64,000 nt of DNA from Anoplopoma fimbria. Taxonomy: Eukaryota > Chordata > Actinopteri > Perciformes > Anoplopomatidae. The notes under the pieces are model-generated. The model did no database searches, was not told the DNA's origin, and saw only the letters and a list, made by a program, of their open reading frames with translations. Positions 11,098 through 24,574 of the stretch are shown here, piece by piece. The DNA lies in NCBI RefSeq assembly GCF_027596085.1, contig NC_072460.1, positions 5,223,512 through 5,287,511 on the forward strand, read 5' to 3'. How positions within the stretch are numbered: the first letter of the stretch is position 1; every line of letters starts with the position of its first letter. A program made the position numbers and the translations under genes.

Positions 11098-11185
11098 TTT
11101 GATTTGCTCCTCCAGCTACTTGTCCGCCTTCACCGTGGGGAAACAAGAGCGACGCACGAAGGTTCCTATCTGGCTCTGAACGAAG
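10680..11185 (-). promoter_or_regulatory. nsfl1c: nsfl1c CpG-rich promoter and first exon, YY1-like motif at the ATG
   Basis: CpG density is clearly higher than in the flanks from about 10.7 to 11.18 kb. The start codon lies in CAAAATGGCGAGC on the minus strand, which fits the YY1 consensus AANATGGCG found just downstream of TATA-less start sites of many housekeeping genes. No TATA box is seen. The transcription start is probably about 11.15-11.2 kb (inferred). Confidence 0.5.
10996..11097 (-). CDS. nsfl1c: nsfl1c coding exon 1 (UBA domain, start codon)
   Basis: Thirty-four codons, from [11 protein letters not shown] to the UBA helix [10 protein letters not shown]. The donor reads CAG|GTACG. 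It ends in phase 0. The UBA fold binds mono-ubiquitin in mammalian p47. Confidence 0.95.
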
Positions 11186-11410
11186 ACGACAGACACACTT
11201 CTTGGAATGAAATAAAAAAAACTTTAAAAAAAACGAGTGTATTGTTTTAACTTATATATATATTTATACTAATTTCAATGGTCTACAGTAAATTTAATTT
11301 TCATAATCTCACTTTCACACGGGTTGTACCGCGCTGTGACGCTAACATAGTTTTGACCAGTAGGTGGCGATGTATCCAAAGGTAACACAACACTACAGTA
11401 ACTCATGAGC

Positions 11411-11416
11411 ATCATC

Positions 11417-11495
<79 letters not shown>
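11411..11495. repeat. (AAT)n microsatellite
   Basis: About 28 units of the ATA/TAA triplet with one tga interruption near 11454. It directly abuts the interspersed repeat that follows. Confidence 0.95.
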
Positions 11496-11496
<1 letters not shown>

Positions 11497-12015
11497 TTTA
11501 TTTATATAGCACCTTTTAAAAACAAGGTTTACAAAGTGCTTCGACAGACAAGGCAGCAAAACAGTGCAATAGAAGAAACATTAAAAACAATCGTTAGGAT
11601 AAAACTAAACTAAGAAATAAAATGACAATCAAATAAACGAACAAAATAAATAAAATCAAGTGAAATAGATAAACATAAAATAGTAAACGAATATAAGATA
11701 AAATAGTAAAACTAAATAAAATGAAACATTAAAACGACGACATCACATAAAAGCCATTCTGTAAAAATGTGTTTTAAGAAGTGATTCTGCGAGCCTTATC
11801 TCCTTCGGCAGGTCGTTCCAAAGCCGAGGGGCCCCTGCGAGCTGGCTCATACGGGGTCAACATTTCTCCTATGTCGGGGCCAGACCCAGACGTGCTTTAA
11901 AAGTGATCAGTAAGATCTTAAAATCAATTCTAAAACGAACAGGGAGCCAGTGAAGAGAAGCCAGGATTGGGGTGATGTGATGTCGTCTGTTACGACCAGT
12001 AAGAAGACTGCATGG
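11496..12015. repeat. Interspersed teleost repeat with an A-rich core
   Basis: Begins ctttatttatatagcacctt, passes through an A-rich stretch, then ggcaggtcgttccaaagccg and aaaatcaattctaaaacgaa. I recognise this order from memory as a very common fish repeat (family name not certain). It is worn and has no open frame. Confidence 0.6.
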
Positions 12016-15000
12016 TTTGGAACAAAGGTCTTAAGTATTGACCCAAGACCAGAGAGGAAGATTTGCCAGAATGTCTGGATGTTTAGGACTACACAAGACT
12101 GACTTTTCTCTAAATTTTGTATGTTTTAAACAAGGGATGTTGAGGGGCAAATAATGAATGGCTTTTTATTACAACTAAATTATGTAATACACGACACCGG
12201 TAAACACCGTTCTTAGATTACTGTCCAGTTGATAAACTAGTAAGGATGCTGCTTATCCAATTGATCGAACATATACTTACTCTATTTAGAGTTGTATCAT
12301 CTACTTTGTTTTCTCTAATGATTTCCATGTTGTATTTTTCTTTTTGAATGAGGCTGCTTATAGACATTATTATGTTTTTTTTTAACGTCATCTCGTCTCC
12401 TTAATCTGGGTTAGGGTTTTTCCATCTCATTAAGACAAGACACCTCAGTGCGAGATCACAGAGCTTTGAATACAGCAATCAGATCTTTATCTGCATCTTA
12501 TCACACTTTTCCCGCAGCAATCTTTAGTCGGTCTTGTTGTGCAAGAATATAAATACAGTGGAGCAGATGCTGATTGATGTGCGGGATATTTCACCTCTGA
12601 CAAACCAGTTCCAGTAAACATGTGCCTCTGATTTCATTATGATGAGCAGATGGAGAGAACACGCCCATGGGAGATACCTTTGTACCCCCGCTAAGGTGTC
12701 TGATGGCGGGCTGGGTCGGACGGCACAAAGCAATAAGTCCTAGACAGATTGGGAGTATCTTAATTGTTTCCGACGGGGGTTGGATGTTTTTTTTCCATGC
12801 ATTTGCTGTTGGTTGTTTGATCTTCAAGGCTAATTAGCAAAGTGAGAAAACCAGATTGTCACCTCACCTCGTGAAGCGCAACCCCCCTGCATCTCTCCTC
12901 AGATGCACACCAAGATGAAAACAGAAAAATGACAGTGTGTTGCACTCAGGAGGTCACATATTGTTTTCCCCTTTGGATGTTCTCTGCTTCAGGGTCGGTA
13001 TGATGAGGCAACTACACCCAGATATGTGGCAAGAGGGTGAAAGAGACGAAGAAGACAACGGCTAGAAGAGAAACAAGCCTTAAACCTATAGACTGACATG
13101 TTGAGAGCAAGAAAAGGTGTGTATATGAGAGAAACTGAAACAGAAACAAGACAAATAAAGGCAAACGTGACACACCAGAAATATGTATTATTGTGCAGCA
13201 ACTGTGTACCCCGAAGCCTGTAACACGACAAGCTGTCAGTCAGGAGAAAGGACAAAGCACGACAGCCACAGTAAGTCTTACCTTACCCAAGCAACGGGTT
13301 GTCGTCTCAGGAAACCTGACACCGTTACCACCAGTGAATAGTTACATGTCAAAAAAACATTACACAGACAAGAAGTGATTCAATGAACAAGATGCAAAGA
13401 AAGTCAAGGTGTATGAATGGCAATAAAAACCTCTTTATCTTTATCTTTATATGCATCCAATGAGCAACATTCATAGGTATGAATGGGGCGCCATCTTTGA
13501 TAGTGGTATCCGGTTGTCCTGGTTGGTCGTCAAAATGTGCTGCAGAATTGGCAGCGCTTAACTTAAGTTTGTATTGGGATTACACAAACGGAACAGAAAG
13601 TGTTATTTTACGGACATATTGGCATATTTTTGAAACTCCAGGTTAGCCGGGTTAGCTATTTTTATGCTAAGGTATTTGCCTCCAGCCCCATAGTTAGGGC
13701 ACACATACAGAAAAAGAAAAGTGCACTCAGTGGAGTGCAGATCTCAAACAGGTCTGTCTCCCTCTCCACTCCAAAAACGAGGGAAGAGTTGAATCTCACT
13801 CATTTGGCCCCACTGGCTCCCCATACAGTCCGGATGGCGCCAAAGACAACAACACATCATGCCTAAGTTTAGTGGATCAAAACAGATCGGGTACGGAGTT
13901 ACCAAAAGGTCAAACGGGGCCTGTAACAGGCTAGTCTGGCTTGTTTTTAGCCTAGCAGACTGCAGGAAATGCCTTTTGCTACAGAAGCAGTTGTTGATCA
14001 CTTGGGGTAATAACAGGCAATAAAACATGTCTTGAATCACTCGTCATCACAAGAGGTCATTGAGCATACAGTCAAAAATGAGCACAGAAAATATCCTGCT
14101 GATGGGTCAGGCAGTGTGCAAGACTAGCCGCGGACAGACAGACACACGCACATACACGACTTAACGCATGATCTTCTCTCAGGCGTAAATATTAAACATC
14201 GTTCCCAAAATGTCAAAAATATTATTTTGAATATATAAGGCTGTGTATACAAGGAGTAGAAGGAAGTTTACTTAAATGTGGAAATTATTAAAAATGTACT
14301 TTAAAGCTCTAGTAGGTCCGTTTAAAATCTGTTTTGAAGTACACTTGTGTAATTATGGATAACGCTTATTAATAAAGCAAATAGTTTTCAAATGTAAGAT
14401 CAGAAGAGCGCATTTTGAGTATTCCGATTATCTGACCTCTTGCACTTTGAGAAGAAAAAAACACACTTCTGTTCAAAGACACCTCCCGCAGCCGAGCACG
14501 GTTACTTAACCTTGAGCAACCTTCAGGAGGTCAACGACCGTCAGAGCGTCGCGAAAGTCGGGTGAAATGGCTGCTCATAAAAGTGACTATGTTGGAGAAG
14601 GTTGATTAGGACAAGCATCTGTAAACCCCTGAGACCCGAGAGCATCCTACCACCTCCCCACCACCCCTCTAAATCACATACGCACAAGTCGCGCAATTAT
14701 GTTGCTCTTCATTCCTCCCTCGGGAAGTGGGGCCGTGTCGTAAAGAGGAACACAGCATTGTTTATGACTCCTGACAGTTAGCCAGTGAAGGCTGGGTCCC
14801 ACCCCAACCCGATCATTGCTTGTCAGTTTCAGAAAAGCGCCTGACCTTTTGACCGAAGGACACTTTGGAATAATACGTTATGGAAAGCAAAAATTAAAGC
14901 GAGGTCTTTGGAGCCTCATTAAAGTAAAACAACGTTATCTCCTGCTTATAAAATGAAACGTGTGGAGCTTTTTTTGTACTGATCTGAGCATGACTCATTA

Positions 15001-16130
15001 GAACTGCCAATTGATACCAACCGGAAGAGAGAGAACTTAATCTGGTTCCTTTTTACTCGCTCTTCATTTGCACTTTGTCATTAAGACTTGTTGTCCTCCT
15101 TCTCTCGCTCAATGAATCTTCCTTGTCTCCTGGCCGGCAGTAGCTAATAGTGACAATGCTGTCTGAGGGGTCAAGGCCTTGTGTTCACTTAACTGCCGTG
15201 TTAAAGGTCAACAGTGTCACAAACCATTGGCCCTTTAGAGAGGAATCCCAAATCAGGACCAAGTGTGATGTATGGTCTGCAGCAGATGTGGGTGATGCCG
15301 GGTTTTACGTATAGCAGAACATGTTTGGCAATGACCCCTGATCCAAATGTTTTTTCTTCAAAAGTAGATCTGTTTACTACAGGATTTGTAGCCTACGGGC
15401 TGTTATGATCGCTTTGTTATATTTTGTGATGAGGTGCCAGGGGATTCTAGGACCGCCGTGCTATGAAACTCATAGCACATTGCTTGTATCAATGTCATAA
15501 CCAACGGTGGTTTAGTCTGTTGAAAGCACTTGCGCTTTCATACGTCACATCGGTATTTCCCTTTTGGACAACCTTTTTGGCTAGCAGACAAACACCAGGT
15601 GAAGTTAGCTCGAACAATGGACGCCCCGAGGGTCACTGTCAACGTGGGGCTTTGTTCCCACCCATCAAAAACCCGAACCATAATTACAAACTGTCAGAAC
15701 TGTTTCTTTGGACATAATACCCCTTACATCATTCTGTAATGGGTTAAATATGCAGAAAGTAGTTTAGTGTAAGTGATCCTGGAGGAGGCCTTTCTGGTGG
15801 TTTACCCTTTGTAAGATGCTGTGATATCTGCAATAACACAAGTGCTGCCATCTAAAGTAGTCTTGAAAGCAGATTAGAAACTGGATGGGAAAACCAAATG
15901 AATGCATTTCAAGATTGTTTCCTGATTTAAGATTAATTCCTGACCCACAAACAGATTCACACACTTCTTCTCAGTTGTAGCCATTAGCATTTTTCTTCAA
16001 AATAGGATGAGATCAACATACAGTGGACTTTCATTCCTTGAAAGTTAATTGAAACATTTCTGGTTGCCTAATAATGTATTATTCAGCATTGGGGTTATAC
16101 CTAGCTCCACATTCATGTGTAAGTTCTGGT
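12016..16130. other. Intergenic, no gene recognised
   Basis: No exon or RNA gene recognised. 13610-13690 may be a worn fragment of the gctaagctaa repeat family. About 14690-15200 is low in simple repeats and could hold conserved non-coding DNA, but no comparison was possible. Confidence 0.5.
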
Positions 16131-16142
16131 TCCAAAAAACCA

Positions 16143-16240
16143 ATATGGTGACGGCCAAAATGCTGAACTCGAGGCTTCAAAACCAAAGTCCACACACCAA
16201 TGGGTAACGTCATGGGGACTATGTCCACTTCTTAGATACA
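16143..16240. repeat. Fragment of dispersed repeat family A
   Basis: Reads atggtgacggccaaaatgct, then a cttcaaaacc / gtccacacaccaatgggtaa / gtcatggggactatgtccac order, the same as in the copies near 21.7 and 24.4 kb. This is a fish repeat I recognise from memory. Confidence 0.6.
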
Positions 16241-18351
16241 GTCATGTTGTCCCAGCTCAAAGGACTTTTTGGACCTTTGTAAAGTTCATTCCTGTGTTGC
16301 ATTAGTCGCCTTTTCCAGGCAGCAACTTTATTATTTTGGTTCACTCTCACAGCTCTCATCCAGTTGTTTCCAGCAGCAGCAGGCAGCTGCTTTCAGCTAT
16401 AGAAACCCCGATAATTCCCTCAGAAAATTTGGTAGAGACCAAAACAAAGCTAAAAAGAGTGAATAGCGGACTAATGTGGCCAGAAACATTACTCCAAATG
16501 TATTCTCATGCATCTAAAACAATGTGTTAGTACAGTACTTTGAGTGAACATACTGATTACTTTCCAACACAATAACCCAGCGCTGCTGTAGGTAAATGAT
16601 ATCTTCATCCTCAGGTCCCTTGAGTGGGCAGGGCGGGTATCCTGACAATATCATCTCTACTTCTATCTCTCTATGTTTTCTTTGGCACACGAGGCTGTGC
16701 AGAGAGCGGGGAAGAGAAACAGCCTGGCATCAACAGGAAGCAGGAAAGAGGAAGCCGCTCATTATCTCTGTTGCCATTATATTGTTAAACTAGCCCATTA
16801 CTTTCGCCTGCATCTCAATAGGTGCTTCTCCGCACGTGCACATACTCGAAAAACTGCCTGCTCGTCTCTCTATCTCTCTCTCCAAAAACCAAAAGCCAAA
16901 GCCAGCTCCATTTCTATCTCCATGGCAGCAGACACTCATCTGATACATTTGGCAGAACCGGGTCTGCGGGGACCAGACAGGAGCCACTGACCTACATATG
17001 ACACGAGTGTGTCCACTGTAAATCACCTCCTATTAAACGTATTGTCGCATATCATGGAGTATATAGATCATCATATAGCGGCATTAAGGTTGCTCTTACA
17101 TTTGCTGCTGGCACTATACAAGGCTGTGAAGGTGGGGGTTGGGGGGGCGACTGAAAAGGATCCAATACCATTCTCTTATTGCCCCAGCAGGCAGCCGTAA
17201 ATCTGGACATGGCCCTCTCCTCTCTACACTGCCAGAGAGAGATTTACTACGACCAGCGCTCTGGCCCCCGTTCCTCTCTATCTCCTCTTCCTTTATTTTC
17301 ACACCTTTGTCCCTTCCTTTCTCCTCTTTCCTTACTACATTTCCTCTTTTTTTTAATCTGTGCATGCTGGAGGGACCACATCCCAGTGTCACTGAGGGTC
17401 ACTCCCTCTCTGTTACTGAGGGACTCAAACTGAGACGAGGATGTTTTAATTAAACCCATAAAGATTTACAGCTGACAGACCAGCAGCAAATGAAGGCAGT
17501 GAATGATGTACAGAGAAATCTATGTTGTTTATGAAATAGAAAATATACAGAATTAGCCATCTTTCAAGTCTAAATTCAGTTATAGACATGACAGGATAGA
17601 ATAGATAAATTACTCTATGTAATCTGGGTTTTATTGACTTTTTTTTTACAGCAGAGCAGAGCAGATGTGTGATTTGGTTGATTTAACTCTTTAATCAAGA
17701 ATGTTTCAATCTATTTAGCTCATTTGTATTAAAGGGTTTAATCAGATTTTAACAACATCTTCATGTGCAAGAAGCTGGTGAAACCTGACACATAATAGAA
17801 CATACTCAACATTTGAGACAGTGTGTTTTAATGCTGTTTTTTATAGTAAGTAAAAAATTCTGCACTTACTTTTTGGTCTCCTAAAAACGTCTTATTCAGT
17901 GTTTAGCAGTACTTAGCCTCTATCATCTCTCGTCACTTCAGGTTGCAACAAATAAAAAATAAATCGTGACGAACAGAAAGCAAATTGGTGACCACAAAAA
18001 TGCTGAAATTGAAGCTTGAAAACAGCAGTCCATAAACTGTATGTCCTTACATAGCAAATTGTTGTTTGCTGCTATGTTTTAACTCTGAATATTGAAATCA
18101 GCCCCGTTAAAATAATAGAAGGTCCTCGCTCTCACTGGGTAAGAGGTCAACAGAAGTGCTACAGGCTGCAGAGAACAGAATGGAGCAAAGAGAATACATA
18201 AGACTGACCCCAGACCAGCTCCCATCCCACCAACATAGCTCTCCAGGTGTGTTTGACAGGACAGGCTGGCTTTTATTGAGTTGTCTTGACAACTAATTCG
18301 GAATATAAAATATACTATTATAGTGCTATAGCGTGTTAATTAGTGAGCTTA
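16241..18351. other. Intergenic, no gene recognised
   Basis: Contains a short family A fragment at about 17983-18045 (ttggtgaccacaaaaatgct) and pyrimidine-rich sequence at 17210-17350. No exon supported. Confidence 0.5.
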
Positions 18352-18540
18352 AGAGGCGCTGGTAGGACAAAGCAAGGCTAGCTGTTACCCCGTGTTTCCA
18401 GTCTTTGTGCTAAGCTAAGCTAACTGCCTGTAGGCCATAGCTTCATATCTCACTAGGTGAGATATAAGAGGGGTATCAATTCTCTTTCAGCAAAAGCAAA
18501 TAAGCGTATTTCCCAAAATGTCAAACTGTTCCTTTAATTG
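18352..18540. repeat. Dispersed repeat family B (gctaagctaa type)
   Basis: Reads through ttccagtctttgtgctaagc, the cttcatatct segment and aataagcgtatttcccaaaa to a gtcaaactgttcctttaa end. This is a repeat common in percomorph fish (recognised from memory). Related copies lie near 30.4 and 31.5 kb. Confidence 0.65.
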
Positions 18541-21500
18541 TATTTTCTGGACAGAAAAAAACTATTAAATCTTCAAATGTACAGAGAGGAACGGAGAGGA
18601 AGTGCAAAATGAGAACGCTAGCTTGGTAGGCACTTCGTATTTTTCTGCTTTTAAATAGGAATATTTAAATGCACGTCATGTTATGATGCCTTTGTGCTTC
18701 GGTGCAAGCAATTAACAGCAATAACCTTTGAGAGAGGAAACAAAGTAAATGTGTTAAGGGCCACATGTGTCCATTTCAATGGCACCTAATAACACTCAAT
18801 TCATCCGCACTTGAATCAATGAGCCTGTGTAATCAGCAGTGCAATAAAGCCCCCGGGCGCTGTGTGCCTGTTAATGGCCACTAAACCTAAATCAAGCTCA
18901 GATAAAAAACAGCCTCTAAACGGACATTAAACAACCCAGTCTCTTTGTGTGCGTTTTATTACCACACCACAGCATCCAGACAACCTCCAAGGCCCTTATT
19001 CAAACCCTTTAAATGTCCAACACTGCACACACACACACACACACACGCACACACACGCTCACACGACACCACTACGCACTCTGTTCGGGGTAATACCACA
19101 TGACATTCCACTAAATGCCTCCCAGACAATCCGCCCCCCCCCCCCCACCTCCGCTTCTTCAGCTTTCCAGCATTTTCATTTGCGGCGATGGCGTGGTCAC
19201 CGTGGTAACCGCATGCTCAGCTGGATGCGGGACCTCATCTGGCTGCATATTGGCGTCTGCGCCATGCCTGCGAGGAAACTGCCCTAGATCTCAGTTGACA
19301 TTTGGCAGCCTTTAGTGTCTGAGTTAGTGGACGGTTTGTGGTGGGGGAGGGGCCGCTGACTCCGGTCCAGGGTATGAATAAACATGAATATATGTATTTT
19401 TGTTTTTTACTTTAGGGTGCATCTTGGGAAAATGCCTTTAATGCATGCTCTTAAGCCGTTTTCATGTGTTTTTGCCTTTGCTTTTGTTCGTTTTTCATCA
19501 TATCTGAAGCTGTGTGTAAAGACTTGTAGCTGGGATGAAGAGTCCGGGTAAAATATTGATTTGCCTCATCCAAAGTAGGACTTTCAACACACAACGCAGA
19601 TGCTCTCAAGTGTCCTTCTTTCATCAGAATTTAAGATTCTCTCTTCTTTTTTCCGTCTTTTCATCTTCCATGTTTTTTTTTCTTTTTATTTATTTCTTCT
19701 TTTTGGGGTCTTTGAATTTCTGGTTCAGTCATCACGCTTTAAAAAGGCTTAGCTTCTCCCCGTCTACGCATGTGCTTATGTAAGCGGCTGACATCGCATT
19801 GTTACAGAAAAAAAGGAAGACGGAGAGCGAGGGAGAGAAAGACGGAGAGAAAAGAGAAACAAACCAATGAGTCGAGCGAAAGACAGAGCGATTAACAGGA
19901 TTATACAGATGCATGACTGTTGCTAAAGCCTCGCAAATCACTGTCCTCGCTGATAAATAAAAGTCTAATAAAGAAATCAATTAATACCAAGGCACCTCAG
20001 GATAGTAATGTGCAGGGGATCTGTAACTGTATCGGATGCCGGTTAAAAACTTTTGTGAATATTTTCAGAAAACTCATCACCATCTCTTTGTAGATGATAA
20101 AAAGGTGTGGGCTTGTAAACATCGTCAATTACGCTTCGATTTTTTGTTTTTGACATTTCACAAATACGTTTCTGATCACAGTCTGAGGATGTCGGATTGA
20201 ATGGGAGGGTTGACAAACGACTTTGTGTCACGTGTGAAACCAAAAAGTCCATGTTGACTTATTACTTAAATAGTTTAAAAAGTTTTGTTGCCTTTTTTTT
20301 GGTTTCCTTTTTACAATCAACACTTAAAATGATGAAGGCACCTGCAAATGACAAGGAAATATTAGCCAAAATGTTTCATTTCAGGCATATTCTGTCCGTC
20401 TCTGTCTGTTTTTGCATTCTGACAGCTTTCTGTTCTTTTGCTTCAGTGATCTATTCTGTCTGAGCTGGTTAAAGCGATCTAGTCTTTTCAAGATTACAAT
20501 CTTTACTAGCACAAATAATGAGGGACAGAGTCTTTGAAGATACTCTGCGGAAGTTATGCAAAGCTCACAGTATACATGACAGCACTGGGAGTGGGATGGC
20601 TATATAATTGTGGATCATCGTTTTCTTTATTACGCCAAACCAAAGTTTTTCATTTTATTGCTGTCCCAAACAGACGGAGTGTTTGATACGTTCACTGTCA
20701 TCCCTTATGCCCATAACATATATATCTGCGACAGGGTGTAATAAAATCTGTTGAGTATTTGCTGAACAGCAGAAGGAGAAGACATGATGTTGTCATGAGT
20801 AATCCTGGAGGTCCTTAGAAACTGTGAAAGCACTAGTCGTGATTTGACTGTGACATGTGCACCTTATATGACTCACAGCTGTGAGCCTTTACACTCAAAC
20901 CTCTGTGATTTTGGGGGAGTATTTTTGGAGCAGGACAAAGAGGCACTGTCAGAGAATACACAGTATTCATTACAACGTGACAGATCATCAGCTGCAGGGA
21001 TTTCATCAGATGACACGTAGCAAAGGGCATCATCCAACAGAGGTAGCGTCTGTAAGGTTAAAGGGCTGAGCTCTGTCCCCTGATGACATCAGCAAGTCAT
21101 GTCTTATATGCTCCAACTTCATGTGCAGACAGTCATATGTTCATGGTTTTTAGACTCTCTGGTGGCCTTAATCATTGGTATATTTACCGTGTGAATTCAA
21201 CTGCCTCTGCAGTCAACGCGATCTCATGTCATGTCTACGCATTTTAAGCTTTAAGCAAGTCAGTTAATACCCAGTACTCATTCCCAACACGTCACATACA
21301 GATGCAGTTTTAAACACATGGTTAACGTAACTGCTTGGTTATGTGGAAAAGATCATGGTTTAGGTTCAAATAACTACATTTGTTACATAAATTACTAAAA
21401 GTAAATTAAGTTAAATAGTTTGACTTTCGGTTTCACACGGGACACGCACTGGGGTTTCCTGGGTGACAGTTCTGTGTTTTTTTTTAACCTCCACACTCCC

Positions 21501-21547
21501 CGTCCTCCTTCCTACACTGACTTTTTCACTCTTTATACTACATTTTT
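18541..21547. other. Intergenic, no gene recognised
   Basis: A short CA array at 19026-19057 and a C-run at 19133-19146. About 18640-18950 is repeat-poor, AT-rich and carries several TAAT-like sites. No exon recognised. Confidence 0.5.
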
Positions 21548-21790
21548 TCCAGGTAGGCACATCACAAACAAGCCTGTTCGTTGCAAGCCAAAATTAGCCA
21601 CTAAGGCAACTACAGATGCACCTTGCTAATCAAACTTATTAAATACTTAATATATTTTTGCAAACAGCATTTGTTATAGTTAAAAAAAAACAAAGATGGT
21701 GACAGCCAGAGCAACCCACTCTGAGCTTCACTTCGGCTCTTCAGAAACCACTATTTGACTTCCGCACCACTTGCTCTGGGCGACTTATAT
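21548..21790. repeat. Dispersed repeat family A, second copy
   Basis: Shares with 24208-24492 the order tttccaggtag, aagcctgtt, a gccactaaggcaac segment, a poly-A run, gatggtgacagcc, and a cccact...gagcttc...ggctcttcagaaacc tail. The two differ by many substitutions, so they are old copies. Confidence 0.65.
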
Positions 21791-23454
21791 TGCCGTCGAT
21801 AGAAAATGACATGCGGAAAGTATAAAAATGCAGAGTGTTAACATGCAAAATGCCACCAGGCTGCTGCTTTAACTTCATTGATTCATGTAGTTTCTGTGTG
21901 AGTGAAACATTTTAATCTCAACATGGATCCCTCTTTATCATGTTTGGTCACTTGAATGAAGAGCAATGACATCTTCGACCTTAGTTAAACCGAAAGTATA
22001 TATATTTCTTTCTTTTACAGCAGGTTTTTTAAAGCGCATTGGCTGACAGCTACCTGTCGTATGATACCTTTGATTACCACTTCAGTTATTAATCAGGTTT
22101 ATTAGCTTATATATAACTCATCACCGCTGTTGTATGTGAATGCATCTGCTCTCCGTAATGATATCCCAACGTCATACACAGGAGCAGCACATAGAGCTTT
22201 CTCTTCACTCCTCTCCCATATTCCGATCAGTTTAGGAGGAGGAGGTGGGCTGAGGAAAGCGGGCCAAAGTTGTGTGGCAGACACTCGGTGTCGGTTACGA
22301 GCTCAGCCAGCGCGGAGAAAGCGATACCAGGCCTGTGAGTGGAGATAACAAGGAGACAGAGGCACAGACCCAATCACACATGAAAGGGATTTTTGGAGGC
22401 TGAGTCGGGGGTTCTATCTCTCCGGAGTCTCTCCACCCTAAGTCGCACACTCACACATTCACACACACACCTCACATGTAGCTCCTGGTGGCCTCCTCCT
22501 CCTTTTTCTGATTCTTACAAAGACAAAACAAGTCCTTGGATCTTGTGACACCACTGCTGCTGCGCTATCTTTGTGTGTTTTTCTTGCTGTCTGGGTCTTT
22601 TGACTGCCGCTCTCTCCGACTGTCTATCATCCCTCACCCCTCCTCTCCATGCTGTTATCCTCTCTCATACATACAGACACACTTCTCTCCCTCTTTTATA
22701 GGTTTCGATTTGACTACACGAGTGCACAGCAGGTCCCGTTTTGTCTCTGCGTCATCCAACATAACCGAACAATGGGAGCAAATATATTCTATTTCCAAAT
22801 GCATCCAAACCACGGTTTCTTCTGTTTGTGTTCCATCACATTCTGCAGGCAACTGGATGCTCCACCTTCCCTTTTCCTCATCCCCGTTTCCCCTGGCGCG
22901 GTTTCCTGAGTCTTCCAGAGATTGGCGTTATCAGACAGGAAGTAGAGGAGAGTGGCTTCCTGTCCCATATACCCAAGGCAACATAATGGTGCCAACGTGA
23001 AAAGAAAAAGTCAGACTGTTTATCAAATATTCAGCGGATACAGCCAAGAGCTCACTAGAGCACAACATTAATTTTTAATTGATGGCCTCGAGAGGCGTCC
23101 TTTACAGTTTTCCTCGTATCTGATTTGTGTGTGTGGGTGTGTGTGTGTGTGTGTGTTTTTGTGGCTTTACGTGTGCATGCAATAACAGTTATAACGACAT
23201 CATGCGTTTCAGCTACACCAAATATAGGTTGCGGGATACAAAATTAAATGTTTCTGCTATAATGTATTCAGCTCCAGATCAGCTTGAAGCAACATCATTT
23301 TGATGATAGTGAAGGAATACGTCAGATGCAGGGAAGCCAGCAGTAAGGCATAAGTCATTCCTAAGTTATCCAGGTGGATTTAGCCTAGCTTTACCGTGTG
23401 TCTTTATTGAGTGGAGATACACACATCACTAAATCAAAATAGGTAGCATCCAAG
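21791..23454. other. Intergenic, no gene recognised
   Basis: Contains a mixed TG run at 23127-23156. An open frame from 22536 to 23000 has no ATG and no recognisable domain. 22180-22500 has somewhat raised GC, but I see no firm promoter elements. Confidence 0.5.
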
Positions 23455-23640
23455 CGGTGACCTCTGGGTCTGAAAAATGAAGCCCAATAAACTTCAGTTC
23501 CTAAATTGGCCACTTGAGACCGGCTCCAAAAGCGAGTCAATCCCCACTGACCTCCATGTTAAAATGGCCAACTTCAAGTGTAACAGTGTAAGTGTATCTG
23601 TAACATGTTTACAGCTTTGAGTGACAGGTGGATGCTGTCA
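23455..23640. repeat. Dispersed repeat family D fragment
   Basis: Contains tgacctctgggtctgaaaaa and ccaaaagcgagtcaatcccc followed by gacctccatgttaaaatggc, an order I recognise from memory in many percomorph genomes. Confidence 0.6.
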
Positions 23641-24207
23641 CAGCCTCTAGCTGTCTGCTCTACTAGTCGTCACCTTGGCTAATTCGAGTCACTGAGCTTG
23701 ACCTCCTCATCACGATGTTGGTGCCTTTTGGAGAACTTTTTAATGCATCAGACATATGGCTTGCTGTGCCGTTAATTGTATGCCGGGCATCCTGCTGGCC
23801 AATGTTCGGGCATTAGATCAAGGTCTGGATGACCACCATACCCGCATCAGTTTCCAATGGTAGATCAGGTACCGCAATGTCATTGTTTCAGCCAAAATTG
23901 GCTAAATCCTAGAATAACAATGCCGGACGGCGCCATTATTCTCTTGGTCAAGTTACTGAACTGTAAGAACAGTAGACTCTGCCAAGAAGTACCTTGTAAG
24001 TTTCATATGACAAATAAATTAAATGATTGTTTGATCAAGTCTGTGCTTCATTTCTTCATTTTTCTGTGAGTAAAATTCTAATATTATTTTATTTATGCAC
24101 TGTTACTACAACAATTAGCAGGTATCAATGTCTGCGCTTGCCATACCTTGCTTTTTAACTTAACTCGTACTAGGAGACACTCAGAATGTTGGCTGTTCAT
24201 TTTTTCC

Positions 24208-24492
24208 AGGTAGCCACATTGCAAATAAGCCTGTTTTTTGCTAGCTAAAAGTAGCATCCCAATTTATATCACAGTTGCCACTACGGCAACAATGGATGCT
24301 GTTTGCTAATCAAGAAAGTGCTAGCGTTAGCTGCTCACTTATATATATAATATATAATATTTTTTAGCGACAGCAATTGGTATGGTTAAAAAAAAAAAAG
24401 ATGTTGACGGCCAACCCACTTTGAGCTTCCCTTTGGCTCTTCAGAAACCTATGGGTGAGGTCAAGAAGACTACGTCCATATTTTATACAGTT
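24208..24492. repeat. Dispersed repeat family A, third copy (head-on to the next repeat)
   Basis: Homologous to 21548-21790. It ends in gactacgtccatattttata, the inverted counterpart of the aagaagtggacgtagtcg start of the element at 24646. Confidence 0.65.
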
Positions 24493-24574
24493 ATCTATGA
24501 AGATATCTACTGCAACTAACCGCCTGGTGTGACTGTTACGTAGCCAACTAATAACCAACTGACAAACGTTAGCT

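Noticed and set aside
22536..23000. 154-codon open frame with a signal-peptide-like start
   Set aside because: The first codon is TTG, not ATG, no in-frame ATG supports the hydrophobic start, and no domain is recognisable.
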